Below, piece by piece: positions 17,193-24,945 of a stretch of 64,000 bases of DNA. The position numbers and the translations under genes are program-made. The DNA is from Pseudomonadota bacterium. GTDB lineage: Bacteria > Pseudomonadota > Alphaproteobacteria > Rhizobiales > Devosiaceae. The notes under the pieces are model-generated. The model ran no database searches and was not told the origin of the DNA. It was given only the letters and a program-made list of their open reading frames with translations. The stretch covers positions 1-64,000 of the forward strand of contig JAEWLC010000060.1 of the NCBI GenBank assembly GCA_023393475.1. Direction: 5' to 3'. Each line of letters begins with the position of its first letter. Position 1 is the stretch's first letter.

Positions 17193-18194
17193 TCACGTCG
17201 GCGGATCACGCGGGTTGATGATCACGCGCCCGGCGATGCCGCCGGCCAGCATCTTGTCGGCGAGACCCGGCAGATCCTCGAGCCCCGCCTCGGTCAGTAC
17301 CTGTTCGAAAGCGGTGGGAATGAACAGGGTCGTCAGCCGATCCCAGGCCGCAACGCGGTCCTCGTAGGGCTGCATGACGGTATCGATTCCGCTCAGTGAT
17401 ACCCCGCGCAGGATGAACGGCACGATGCTAGCATCCCAGTTGAGGCCACCGGCCATGCCGACCGCCGCGACCGTGCCGCCATAGCGAATCTTCTTCAGCA
17501 CTTCGCCGAGCAACGCACCGCCGACATTGTCTATCGCCCCGGCCCAGAGCTCCTTGTCGAGCGCCTTGCCCGAGGGCTGGAGCAACTCGTCGCGGGCAAT
17601 GACCTTGTGGGCGCCGAGCCGCGTGAGTTCGTCGTTGCGCTCGGGCCGACCGGTGACCGCGGCCACCTGGTAGCCGAGCCGGGCAAGCAGCAGGACCGCG
17701 ATGCTGCCCACGCCGCCGCCCGCCCCCGTCACCAGCACTTCGCCGTCGCCGGCCTTGATGCCGTCGGCCTGCAGGCGGTTGACGGCCAGCATAGCGGCCA
17801 GCCCCGCGGTGCCGAGCATCATTGCAGTTCGTGTCGAAAAGCGCTTGGGCAGCGGCACCAGCCAGTCGGCCTTCACCCGCGCCCGCTGGGCGTAGCCGCC
17901 CCAGGTCAGTTCCCCGACTCGCCAGCCGGTCAGGACCACCGCCTGGCCCGGATGATAGCGCTCGTCGCGGCTCTCGATCACCCGTCCGGCAAAATCGATG
18001 CCCGCCACATGCGGATAGGTCCGCACCAGGCCACCCCGCCCGGTGAGGCAAAGCGCGTCCTTGTAGTTGAGCCCGGCCCACTCGACCGAAACCAGCACCT
18101 CGCCTGCCGGAAGGTGCGCTTCGTCCAGCGAAACGACCCGGCTTGCCACTCCACCGCCTTGAACCTGGTCGGTGACGAGGGCACGAAAAGTCAT
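17193..18194 (-). CDS. acuI: Acryloyl-CoA reductase-like MDR oxidoreductase (AcuI/YhdH family)
   Basis: 333 aa medium-chain reductase without structural zinc. Signatures: VEWAGLNYKDALCLTGRGG, YPHVAGIDFAG, and the NADPH site VTGAGGGVGSIAVLLLARLG followed by VTGRPE. The family reduces acryloyl-CoA to propionyl-CoA, protecting against acrylate-type electrophiles. ATG at 18194 with GGAG 5 bp upstream is preferred over a GTG two codons earlier. Convergent with the SMR gene, 7 bp apart. Confidence 0.88.
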   Translation of the reverse strand: MTFRALVTDQVQGGGVASRVVSLDEAHLPAGEVLVSVEWAGLNYKDALCLTGRGGLVRTYPHVAGIDFAGRVIESRDERYHPGQAVVLTGWRVGELTWGGYAQRARVKADWLVPLPKRFSTRTAMMLGTAGLAAMLAVNRLQADGIKAGDGEVLVTGAGGGVGSIAVLLLARLGYQVAAVTGRPERNDELTRLGAHKVIARDELLQPSGKALDKELWAGAIDNVGGALLGEVLKKIRYGGTVAAVGMAGGLNWDASIVPFILRGVSLSGIDTVMQPYEDRVAAWDRLTTLFIPTAFEQVLTEAGLEDLPGLADKMLAGGIAGRVIINPRDPPT

Positions 18195-18230
18195 GAGCAC
18201 TCCAGTACGCTACCGCAACATAACGCGTTA

Positions 18231-19934
18231 TCAGTACGGGCCGTTCAATGCCGCCTGATCTATCCCCGCAGCAACCAGGTCGGCCGCGATACTGTTCCGC
18301 AGCTCTTCGTCACCCAGTCGCTGGCGAAGTACGGGCAGGATACCGAAACGACGGAAGCGCGTCACCTCGAGCAACTGCGCAATGTAGCGGTTGAGCACAT
18401 CCTGGTAGCCGAGCTTGTAGGCGGAGACGGTTCCAATCACCGAAGCCACCTCCGCGTCCCCCCTTACCAACGCCTCCGCCTCGCTCAGGGCACGGTTGTA
18501 TTCCGCCCGTCGCAGGGCATCGACCGCCGAGGCCTCGTGGTACCAGTAGGGAGCCGTGACGGCGCGGCGCAGTGCCTGCTCCACCAGCGCGGCGCCCTTT
18601 TCCGACGAGCCCCGCATCGTCAGCAGCCGGCCATAGCCCGCCACCGCGTCGAGATTCGACGGATTGAGCTGCAGCGCTGAAAGATAGGCCGCCTCGGCCT
18701 CACCTACCCGGCCGGTAGCCTCGAGGAAGAAGGCATACTCGCGCCACACCGGACTGGAGGTTGGCACCAGCTTCAGGGCTTGCTCGATCTGCCGGCCGGC
18801 CTGCGCGATCGGCTCCGGATCGATGCGTCCCGGCGGCTGGGCGCGCAGGGTCGCATCGAGCAACAGCGTTCCGTTCATTGACAAGGCGGCCGCCGACAAT
18901 GGCTGGACCCTCAGCAGCCCCGATACGCAATTACGCGCCTGCTTGCCGAGTGCGGCATCGGCTGTTTGCCGATAGAGCGTGAACTCAAGCCCGCAGATAT
19001 AGTCCGTCTCCGCCCCGGCGATGTCTGGCGCCGTCGCGAGCCAGGCAACCGCGTCGGCATGCAACGGGCCATCGACGGCCCCGAGTTGATCGGCAAACGC
19101 GCCTGACAAGTCATCGATGCTGTCCGCCAGGTTCTTGATCGGTACCCGTCGCGTCATGCTCCAGATCGCCGGGTCGGCTCCTGCGCGCTTGAGGCTCGCG
19201 GTGACCTGCACCTCGCTGCCTTCGGTCCGTGCGATTCCGGTCAGCTCGAAATTCGCCGGCGAAGCGCTCGCATCGTCCGCACGCTGCCGGTAGACCGCCT
19301 CGACGAAGGGGAACTGGTCGAGGTCGGTGACCAGTTCGACCGAAAGGCCGGCGACGCTGACGCTCGGCGCGCCACCCGCGGCGACCGAGGTGAACTCGGT
19401 GACCGATACGCGCGGCGGCTGCGGAACCGCGACGCGGCTACGATCCGGCGAGAGCACCTGCGTTCCGATGAGCGCCAGGCCAAGGGCGACAGCGGTGAGC
19501 AGCACCACGAGGATGATGTCGTCGATCCGGGCGATCATCGGCTTCGTCGGAGACGTCGCCACCTGTCCTGCCGGTGATTCCGTGACCTCGGGAGGCCCAT
19601 CGTCGCCCTTTACCCGGAACTCGGGCACGTAACGGCCTACCGGCAGGTGAAATCTGAGCTGCTCGTTGGCCCCCGCCTCCGCATAATACTCTTCCAGCGC
19701 CGACCGCAGCCGGCGAGCCTGCACACGGACGATCGGATCGCTCTGCGGGTCGAAGCTCTGCTGCCGGCCGAACACGTCCACGGCAATGGAATAGGCCTTT
19801 ATCGCGCCTTCATTTCCCGAAAGACGCGCTTCGACTATGTAGTTGAGGAACTTCACCAATTGGGGAGAGCGCGCCAAGCCGGCCCACTGCGTGGCGCGCG
19901 CCAGCGCAGCTTCCACCTCTTGCCGCGGCGGCAT
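18231..19934 (-). CDS. TPR-repeat membrane protein with a conserved signalling-type N-domain
   Basis: About 567 aa. Residues 1-105 (SPQLVKFLNYIVEARLSG, DPQSDPIVRVQARRLRSALEEYY, FHLPVGRYVPEF) match a domain often found ahead of membrane and repeat regions in alphaproteobacterial signalling proteins. One membrane helix follows (IILVVLLTAVALGLALIG), then a long soluble part with TPR-like helices. It resembles a CadC-like layout but I cannot confirm DNA binding. ATG at 19934; a TTG at 19946 is possible. Promoter side faces the receiver-protein gene. Confidence 0.7.
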   Translation of the reverse strand: MPPRQEVEAALARATQWAGLARSPQLVKFLNYIVEARLSGNEGAIKAYSIAVDVFGRQQSFDPQSDPIVRVQARRLRSALEEYYAEAGANEQLRFHLPVGRYVPEFRVKGDDGPPEVTESPAGQVATSPTKPMIARIDDIILVVLLTAVALGLALIGTQVLSPDRSRVAVPQPPRVSVTEFTSVAAGGAPSVSVAGLSVELVTDLDQFPFVEAVYRQRADDASASPANFELTGIARTEGSEVQVTASLKRAGADPAIWSMTRRVPIKNLADSIDDLSGAFADQLGAVDGPLHADAVAWLATAPDIAGAETDYICGLEFTLYRQTADAALGKQARNCVSGLLRVQPLSAAALSMNGTLLLDATLRAQPPGRIDPEPIAQAGRQIEQALKLVPTSSPVWREYAFFLEATGRVGEAEAAYLSALQLNPSNLDAVAGYGRLLTMRGSSEKGAALVEQALRRAVTAPYWYHEASAVDALRRAEYNRALSEAEALVRGDAEVASVIGTVSAYKLGYQDVLNRYIAQLLEVTRFRRFGILPVLRQRLGDEELRNSIAADLVAAGIDQAALNGPY

Positions 19935-19946
19935 AGTCCCCGTCAA

Positions 19947-20225
19947 AAACCGTCCCCCAATTGGCCAACCGCACGTAAACTCGGCGATTTACATGTTAAT
20001 CGCAAGGCAGGTTACCGCCTTGTTACATACGTTTGCCTGTTCGCGCTGTCATCGAACCATCATATCCGGTTCGTCGAAGCACAGCGCAGTCGGCCTCGGA
20101 TGTAGCTTTCCGTGGCCTCGGGGGTACGCAACGAGGCGTTCCGGCGCTCCCAGGGCTTTCGATAGACACCGACTAATTGAGTATTCGGCCCGTTGCCGCG
20201 TTCCACGCGGCAAGAAGGAACCATT
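19947..20225. promoter_or_regulatory. Divergent intergenic region
   Basis: 279 bp between the leftward TPR gene and the rightward receiver gene. It is relatively AT-rich at 19980-20070 and holds a short inverted repeat CAAGGC-N8-GCCTTG near 20001-20020. No promoter match I would defend. Confidence 0.35.
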
Positions 20226-20672
20226 ATGGACGCTTTTGGTACCGGCCAACCCTTCATGGCGTTGGTAGACGACGACTCACATTCCGCCCGGCTGATGATC
20301 CGGATGCTGCTCGCCCATGGCGCGCCATCCGTGAGCTGGCTCAACGGCGAACCCTTGGCGACCGCCGAACTCGGCGCGCTGATGAACAACGATCGCGCGT
20401 CCCTGCCCGGCCTCGTGATCGTTGACCTCAAGGGCTCGTCCGAGGCGACCCGTGATTTCATCGTCAAGCTGCGGGGCATGCGGGATGGACACTCGCTGCT
20501 GATCGCCGCCATCGCTCCTTCGCTGGAGCGAGAAGTTCGTGACGTTCTGCTGGACGCCGGTGTCGACGCTGTTTTCGAGCGCCACGCCGACATCAATTTC
20601 TTCCGTCGCGAAGCGGCGGCAATCGTAAGTTTCTGGGTGCGCAATCAGCACCTGGATGCGGTTGGCACGTAA
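20226..20672 (+). CDS. Stand-alone receiver-domain (response-regulator-like) protein
   Basis: 148 aa. It begins MALVDDDSHSARLMIRMLL, the acidic pair of a receiver domain, with LVIVDLKG holding the likely phospho-acceptor Asp, and ends without an output domain. The usual Thr/Ser and Lys positions are less clear (IAAIAPSLEREV), so phosphorylation is uncertain. ATG at 20226 with AAGGA about 7 bp upstream. No kinase gene is nearby. Confidence 0.7.
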   Translation: MDAFGTGQPFMALVDDDSHSARLMIRMLLAHGAPSVSWLNGEPLATAELGALMNNDRASLPGLVIVDLKGSSEATRDFIVKLRGMRDGHSLLIAAIAPSLEREVRDVLLDAGVDAVFERHADINFFRREAAAIVSFWVRNQHLDAVGT

Positions 20673-20878
20673 CTACTGCGTCCACAGGTTACGTGCCGGA
20701 CGGGGAGCTCGTTGCTTTAGGCAGGCCACTGCCAATTGCATTCCCAAATGCGCTCCCCGTCTTCCTAAACCGTCCCGCGCCGATATCCCTGCGGCGAGAG
20801 GACGGACGGACCGACGACCCCAAGCGTCGGTCCACCAGGCGGCCAGCCGTGTTCCCTCACGCGGCGGCTGCCCCAATG

Positions 20879-20926
20879 CCGGAGAGACGGGGCGCGACCC
20901 TCCTGACGCTGCCCCGCCCTCTCCGG
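20879..20926. repeat. Long imperfect inverted repeat
   Basis: CCGGAGAG-A-CGGGGC at 20879-20893 pairs with GCCCCG-CC-CTCTCCGG at 20911-20926 around a 17-nt loop. No T-run on either strand. Confidence 0.6.
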
Positions 20927-20985
20927 TCAATGGTGTGAACCCGGTTGCGGCGGGCCTGTTGAACCGGGTCCAGCAGGCAGAGCGC

Positions 20986-21009
20986 GGTTGCGGTCCTCCC
21001 TCCGCAACC
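20986..21009. repeat. Perfect 8-bp stem-loop
   Basis: GGTTGCGG (20986-20993) and CCGCAACC (21002-21009) flank the loop TCCTCCCT, which is purely pyrimidine and could pair with a GGAGG ribosome site such as the one at 21060-21064. Confidence 0.5.
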
Positions 21010-21069
21010 CCCCTTGACTGCCTCGCCGTCCCCCCGCAGGGTCGCCTCCGCGATTTGCCGGAGGCCCCA

Positions 21070-21579
21070 ATGCTCAACCACTCCCTTTTCATTGCTGCCG
21101 TAGTCGGCCTGCTGGCGACACCCGTTCTGGCCCAGGACGAGGGCGTCGACCGCTTCGTCCTGCCCGCCTTCAACGGCATCGCCGTGTCCCAGGCGGCCGA
21201 AGCCGGGCTCGGCGTCTGCTTCGGTCCATTGCTCGCGGATACGGCACAGTGCGCGGCCTCAGCCTGCATGCAGCAGAGCGGGCTCGGCGAGGCGGATTGC
21301 GCAGTGAATCTCTGGTGCTACCCGCATGGCTGGGTGGCCGATATCTTCATGCAGCACAGCGAAGGCCCGCACTGGCACAAGTTCATCTGCGACCAGCAGG
21401 ATCGTGCGAGCCTCGAGGCCGTCGTGCAACTCGAGTGTGCGAAGGAATATCTCAGCGCCTGCGAGATCGTCCGCATCTGGGACAATGACGGTCAGCAGAT
21501 CGTCGGCGAAGGCGCCGATCCGCAACTGCCGACGCAGGAAGAACTGGAACGCGGCACCGCGCCGGTTCCGGTGCAGTAG
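21070..21579 (+). CDS. Cysteine-rich secreted protein of unknown function
   Basis: 169 aa with a Sec signal peptide (cleavage near LAQ-D, residue 22). The mature chain has eight cysteines, an even number, mostly in VCFGPLLADTAQCAASAC, DCAVNLWC and later single sites, so four disulfides are plausible. The C-terminal 25 residues are acidic and proline-rich. Family not recognised. ATG at 21070 with GGAGG at 21060-21064. The longer frame upstream is rejected because the signal peptide starts here. Confidence 0.7.
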   Translation: MLNHSLFIAAVVGLLATPVLAQDEGVDRFVLPAFNGIAVSQAAEAGLGVCFGPLLADTAQCAASACMQQSGLGEADCAVNLWCYPHGWVADIFMQHSEGPHWHKFICDQQDRASLEAVVQLECAKEYLSACEIVRIWDNDGQQIVGEGADPQLPTQEELERGTAPVPVQ

Positions 21580-21646
21580 CAAAGTCTAGCCGCCCGAAGC
21601 TCGCCTTACCTCCGGGACCAAGACCTCCGCCCGAGCCCGTCTATCG

Positions 21647-21679
21647 CCGTCATCGCCGGGCTCGACCCGGGGATGACGG
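21647..21679. repeat. Short palindromic repeat (GTCATC...GATGAC type)
   Basis: CCGTCATC at 21647-21654 and GATGACGG at 21672-21679 enclose CGGG and CCCG arms, giving a long GC-rich hairpin. Repeats of this form are scattered between genes in many proteobacteria. It lies between a rightward and a leftward gene and may also terminate transcription. Confidence 0.5.
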
Positions 21680-21743
21680 TGTACGGTGTGGTGGCTATGA
21701 AGATCGGCCGCACTGCGTCAGGCGGCGCGCATGTAGCGCAAGC

Positions 21744-21938
21744 TCAGTGCTTGGTCTTGCCTTTGTGTTCCGGCAGGCCCTTGCGCTTGGTCTCGGCGAA
21801 TTCCTCGAGTTGGTCCTCGCTCATCGATTTGTACATCGACTTCGAGGCACCCTTGAGCTCGCCGACCTTGGTGTCGCCGCGCTTGGCTGATAGTGCGGCT
21901 CCCGCCGCTTTCTGCTGGGCTTTGGATGTGGCGGGCAT
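21744..21938 (-). CDS. DUF3008 family small protein
   Basis: 64 aa, highly charged, no membrane segment. MPATSKAQQKAAGAALSAK and LKGASKSMYKSMSE are the family's characteristic segments; function unknown. The frame is open upstream, but the ATG at 21938 begins at the conserved MPATS and has AGGAG 6 bp before it. An exact EcfG-type promoter lies 31-55 bp upstream, inside the end of mgtC, so this is probably a general-stress gene. Confidence 0.88.
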   Translation of the reverse strand: MPATSKAQQKAAGAALSAKRGDTKVGELKGASKSMYKSMSEDQLEEFAETKRKGLPEHKGKTKH

Positions 21939-21966
21939 GGCTCGCTCCTGTCGTTGAGGTCGACGA

Positions 21967-22488
21967 TCAACGATCCTTCGCCGGCTCCGTTCCGTCCTGC
22001 ACCGCCTCGTTCTCCGCACTCACCACCTTGTGCGAGAAGGCCCGCAGCGCTGCCAGAACCAAGACGGCGAGCACCGCAACGGCCGCCGCGATCACGTAGT
22101 AGCCAAGCGCCGCCGCAACGCCCACGGCGCCAGCCAGCCACATGCCTGCCCCCGTCGTGAGTCCCTGTACGCTGCCGCGCTGCTGGAAGATGGCCCCGGC
22201 CCCGAGGAACGCAATGCCTGCGGTCGTCGCCTCGATGGCGCGGATCGGGTCTGCCGTCTGGCTGCCGCCTGCCAACGCCTGGTCGTAGATCTCGAAAGCC
22301 AGCGTCGTGAACAGCGCGGCCGCCACCGCGATCAGCACATGCGTCCTGAGTCCCGCCGTGCCGTGGGCAGCGCCACGCTCGAAGCCGATGACGGCGCCCA
22401 GCACGGCGGCGACGAGTAGGCGAAAGAGGATGATGTGCTGCGCGGTGTGGTGGGTGTCCTGAAAACCGATGGCCGTGAGCCAGTCCAT
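21967..22488 (-). CDS. MgtC/SapB family membrane protein
   Basis: 173 aa. MgtC core: RLLVAAVLGAVIGFERG, GLRTHVLIAVAAALFT, TAGIAFLGAGAIFQQRGSVQGLTTGAGMWLAGAVGVAAALG, with 4-5 membrane helices. The extra C-terminal domain of virulence MgtC is absent. Family roles include Mg2+-limitation and acid-stress tolerance. ATG at 22488 with GGAG 7 bp upstream. Preceded by an exact GGAAC-N16-CGTT promoter at 22519-22543. Confidence 0.9.
   Translation of the reverse strand: MDWLTAIGFQDTHHTAQHIILFRLLVAAVLGAVIGFERGAAHGTAGLRTHVLIAVAAALFTTLAFEIYDQALAGGSQTADPIRAIEATTAGIAFLGAGAIFQQRGSVQGLTTGAGMWLAGAVGVAAALGYYVIAAAVAVLAVLVLAALRAFSHKVVSAENEAVQDGTEPAKDR
21969..21993 (-). promoter_or_regulatory. EcfG-type promoter for the DUF3008 gene
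   Basis: On the minus strand GGAAC (21993-21989), 16 bp, CGTT (21972-21969): an exact match to the alphaproteobacterial general-stress consensus. It lies inside the last codons of mgtC. Confidence 0.75.
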
Positions 22489-22518
22489 GGCGACGCTCCT
22501 TTGACGCTTTGCGCGGTC

Positions 22519-22543
22519 AACGGGGCCAGTCGCGGCAGGTTCC
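22519..22543 (-). promoter_or_regulatory. EcfG-type promoter for the mgtC-like gene
   Basis: Minus strand GGAAC (22543-22539), 16 bp, CGTT (22522-22519), ending 31 bp before the ATG. Exact consensus and spacing. Confidence 0.75.
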
Positions 22544-22544
22544 G

Positions 22545-23003
22545 TCAGCTCTTGTAGGTGTCGTCGCCCTCGCGCATCAGCCGGCGCGGCCCGCTGCCCT
22601 CGCGTCCAAGGTGATCCTCGAGGTTCATCAGGGGGCAACTCGCGGTCGACAGGCACCCGCAGCCGATGCAGCCGTTCAGCTCGTCGCGCATGCGCGTCAT
22701 CAGCACGATTCGCCGGTTGAGCTTGTCGTGCCAGTGCTCCGACATCCGCCGCCAGTCTGCTACGGTCGGCGTATGGCCCACGGCGACATGCGACAGGGCC
22801 TCGGCTACCTCAGTCAGCGGCACGCCCAGTTCCGTGCCCATCCGTACGATCGCGAGGCGTCTCAGCACGTCGCGGTCGTAGCGCCGCTGGTTGCCAGCCG
22901 TCCGGTGGCTGCGGATAAGCCCCTTCCGCTCATAGAAGTGCAACGCCGATACAGCGAACCCGCTGCGCTCCGCCACCTGCCCGACTGTCAGCTCACGCGA
23001 CAT
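22545..23003 (-). CDS. soxR: Redox-sensing MerR-family activator SoxR
   Basis: 152 aa. MerR winged helix at the N-terminus (VGQVAERSGFAVSALHFYERKGLIRSHR), a dimerisation helix, and the [2Fe-2S] ligands Cys112, 115, 117 and 123 in CIGCGCLSTASC, with the same spacing as E. coli SoxR. Oxidation of the cluster by redox-cycling compounds activates promoters with a 19-bp spacer. A perfect target lies in the 103-bp gap to the divergent MFS gene. Confidence 0.95.
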   Translation of the reverse strand: MSRELTVGQVAERSGFAVSALHFYERKGLIRSHRTAGNQRRYDRDVLRRLAIVRMGTELGVPLTEVAEALSHVAVGHTPTVADWRRMSEHWHDKLNRRIVLMTRMRDELNGCIGCGCLSTASCPLMNLEDHLGREGSGPRRLMREGDDTYKS

Positions 23004-23019
23004 TTCTGCATTTTCCCTC

Positions 23020-23050
23020 TTTACCTCAACTCAGGTTGAGGTTGTACAGC
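23020..23050 (+). promoter_or_regulatory. SoxR box and SoxR-type promoter for the MFS gene
   Basis: The dyad CCTCAACTCAGGTTGAGG spans 23024-23041. It sits between TTTACC (23020-23025) and TACAGC (23045-23050), 19 bp apart, the overlong spacing that SoxR corrects. The layout matches the E. coli soxS promoter. Confidence 0.88.
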
Positions 23051-23106
23051 CTAGCACCGATCGCAAGGGGCGCGAGTCACTTCGACCAAAAAATGAGGGC
23101 AGTCGA

Positions 23107-24549
23107 ATGAATACCCGGACCGCAGACAACAGCTGGCGCGCAGTATTCGCCGAAGGGCGGGCGCTTGCCGCCATCACCTTCGCCAGCGGCGTCGGCCTGC
23201 AGGCCATGGAGACCTTCACTGTCTCGACGCTGCTGCCCTCCGTGGTGCGGGACATCGGCGGGCTCGAGCTCTTTGCATGGAACACCACCGCCTCCATCGT
23301 CGCCTCGATCATCGCGGCGATCTTCGCCGCCGTGCGCCCCTTCGGCCTCGGCCCGCGCGGTACCTACGTGCTGGCAGCCGCCGGGTTCGGCCTCGGCAGC
23401 CTGATCTGCGGCTTCGCGCCCAACATGGAAGTCATGCTTGTCGGCCGCGCCGTGCAGGGCTTCGGCGCCGGCCTCTTGACCGCGATGAGCTACGCCATGA
23501 TCCGCATCGTCTTTCCAGAGGCGCTGTGGGGACGGGCTTTCGCTCTGATTTCGAGCGTATGGGGCGTGTCGACGCTGATCGGCCCGGCCGTGGGCGGAAT
23601 CTTCGGGCTCTACGGCGCCTGGCGCGAGGCGTTCTGGGTCCTCGTCCCGCTGTCCGTCCTGCTCGGCGTCCTCGCGTTCCGCGTCATCCCCGCCCGCAGC
23701 GACGAGCGCGGCATGACCCGGTTCCCCGTCATCCAGATCCTGCTGCTGATCGGCGCCGTTGCGGCCGTCTCGGTGGCCTCCATTCTGACCGAGGGCGCGA
23801 TGCTGCCTGCGTTCTTGGTCGGACTCGCGGTGCTGGCGATCATCGCGCTGGGCGTGATCGACCAGCGCCGCGAAACTCGTCTGCTGCCGACCGGCACATT
23901 CTCCCTGCGCTCCATCCTGGCGCCGCTGTTCGCCGCCATGCTGCTACTGAACCTCGCGATCATCTGCGACATGTTCGTGCCGCTGTTCATCCAGCAGTTG
24001 CACGGGCAGTCGCCGCTGATCGGCGGCTACATGGTGGCGCTCGTTGCCGTCGGCTGGAGTTCGGGCTCGGTGGTAACCTCTAGCTGGAGTGGCACCCGCG
24101 CGCACTTCGTGCTCGTCGCCGGCCCCGTGCTGCAGACTGCGGCCATCCTCGGCCTCGCGCTCTTCCTCGGCCGGGATAACACCGCCGGCGAGTTGCTGCC
24201 GCTGCTGCCCATCGGCATTGCCCTCGTGCTGCTCGGGCTGGGCATCGGCATCTCGTGGCCGCATGTGTCGACCCGTCTCCTGCAGGCCGCTCCGGCCGGC
24301 GAAGGCGACCTGACCTCCGCCTCGATCTCGATGGTCCAGCTCTTCGCTGCCGGGCTTGGCGCCGCCGTGGCGGGTGTCATCGTGAACGCAGCAGGCCTCG
24401 CATCGGACCAGAGTGTAGCCGCCACGATCAGGGCCTCGAACTGGCTCTACGGTCTTTTCCTGCTGGTTCCGCTGGTGACGATCCCGATCATCTGGAGCAT
24501 CGTCCGCAGCGAACGCCTCACCGCGGCCGCCTCGCAGCCGGCAGAGTAG
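23107..24549 (+). CDS. MFS efflux transporter, SoxR-controlled
   Basis: 480 aa, about 12-14 membrane helices. Major facilitator features: ETFTVSTLLPSVVRDIGG in helix 1, GRAVQGFGAGLLTAMSYAMI and the antiporter-like GPAVGGIFGLYGAWREAFWV. Likely drug/proton antiport. The ATG at 23107 has GAGGG about 7 bp upstream. In bacteria lacking SoxS, SoxR directly controls pumps and oxidoreductases for redox-active antibiotics, which fits this pair. Confidence 0.88.
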   Translation: MNTRTADNSWRAVFAEGRALAAITFASGVGLQAMETFTVSTLLPSVVRDIGGLELFAWNTTASIVASIIAAIFAAVRPFGLGPRGTYVLAAAGFGLGSLICGFAPNMEVMLVGRAVQGFGAGLLTAMSYAMIRIVFPEALWGRAFALISSVWGVSTLIGPAVGGIFGLYGAWREAFWVLVPLSVLLGVLAFRVIPARSDERGMTRFPVIQILLLIGAVAAVSVASILTEGAMLPAFLVGLAVLAIIALGVIDQRRETRLLPTGTFSLRSILAPLFAAMLLLNLAIICDMFVPLFIQQLHGQSPLIGGYMVALVAVGWSSGSVVTSSWSGTRAHFVLVAGPVLQTAAILGLALFLGRDNTAGELLPLLPIGIALVLLGLGIGISWPHVSTRLLQAAPAGEGDLTSASISMVQLFAAGLGAAVAGVIVNAAGLASDQSVAATIRASNWLYGLFLLVPLVTIPIIWSIVRSERLTAAASQPAE

Positions 24550-24583
24550 TCCCGATAGCCCATTGATGATGCACGGTGATTTC

Positions 24584-24608
24584 GGAACCGTACGGTTCCG
24601 GACGCGTT
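24584..24608 (+). promoter_or_regulatory. EcfG-type promoter for the GlsB/YeaQ-like gene, inside a perfect palindrome
   Basis: GGAAC (24584-24588), 16 bp, CGTT (24605-24608); the ATG is 46 bp further on. The -35 element is part of an 18-bp perfect palindrome, CGGAACCGTACGGTTCCG (24583-24600), so it could carry a second regulator or form a hairpin in read-through RNA. Confidence 0.72.
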
Positions 24609-24653
24609 GCCTTCTGGATCGGTCCAGCGGGACCGCAAATTCGGAGGCTCGAA

Positions 24654-24914
24654 ATGGAAGGTCTTGGTTGGATTCTCAGCATCGTGATCGGCGCGCTCGC
24701 CGGTTGGATCGCCGAGAAGCTCATGAAGTCGAACCAGGGACTGTTGATGAACATCATCCTCGGCATCGTCGGGGCGGTGATCGGCAACTTCCTGCTCATG
24801 CTGATCTTCGGCGCCACCATGGGCGGCATCGTCGGTCAGCTCATTGTCGCAGTGATCGGTGCCTGCCTGCTGATCGCCATTGTCCGCGCCATCCGCGGCC
24901 GCCGGACGATCTAG
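24654..24914 (+). CDS. GlsB/YeaQ/YmgE family stress-response membrane protein
   Basis: 86 aa, three membrane helices rich in Gly (SIVIGALAGWIAEKLM, IILGIVGAVIGNFLLMLIFG, IVGQLIVAVIGACLLIAIVRAI). Formerly called transglycosylase-associated proteins; induced by general stress, mechanism unknown. ATG at 24654 with GGAGG upstream; the longer frame to 24576 is not used. Confidence 0.88.
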   Translation: MEGLGWILSIVIGALAGWIAEKLMKSNQGLLMNIILGIVGAVIGNFLLMLIFGATMGGIVGQLIVAVIGACLLIAIVRAIRGRRTI

Positions 24915-24945
24915 CACTGACGCGCGGCGGCGCTGCGTCGCCGCG

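Larger units (their letters stand above)
20673..21069. other. 397-bp non-coding stretch with several inverted repeats
   Basis: No convincing gene. A 14-bp imperfect stem with a 17-nt loop spans 20879-20926, and an 8-bp perfect stem with an 8-nt loop spans 20986-21009. The next gene's ribosome site begins at 21060. It could be a structured leader, a terminator for the receiver gene plus promoter, or a small RNA. Confidence 0.4.

Noticed and set aside
20656..21579. 307-codon version of the Cys-rich protein
   Set aside because: The signal peptide and ribosome site lie at 21070; upstream residues look random.
21647..21679. Third full copy of the nested repeat
   Set aside because: Only one hairpin and 33 bp long; arms partly similar but lacking the two-hairpin layout.
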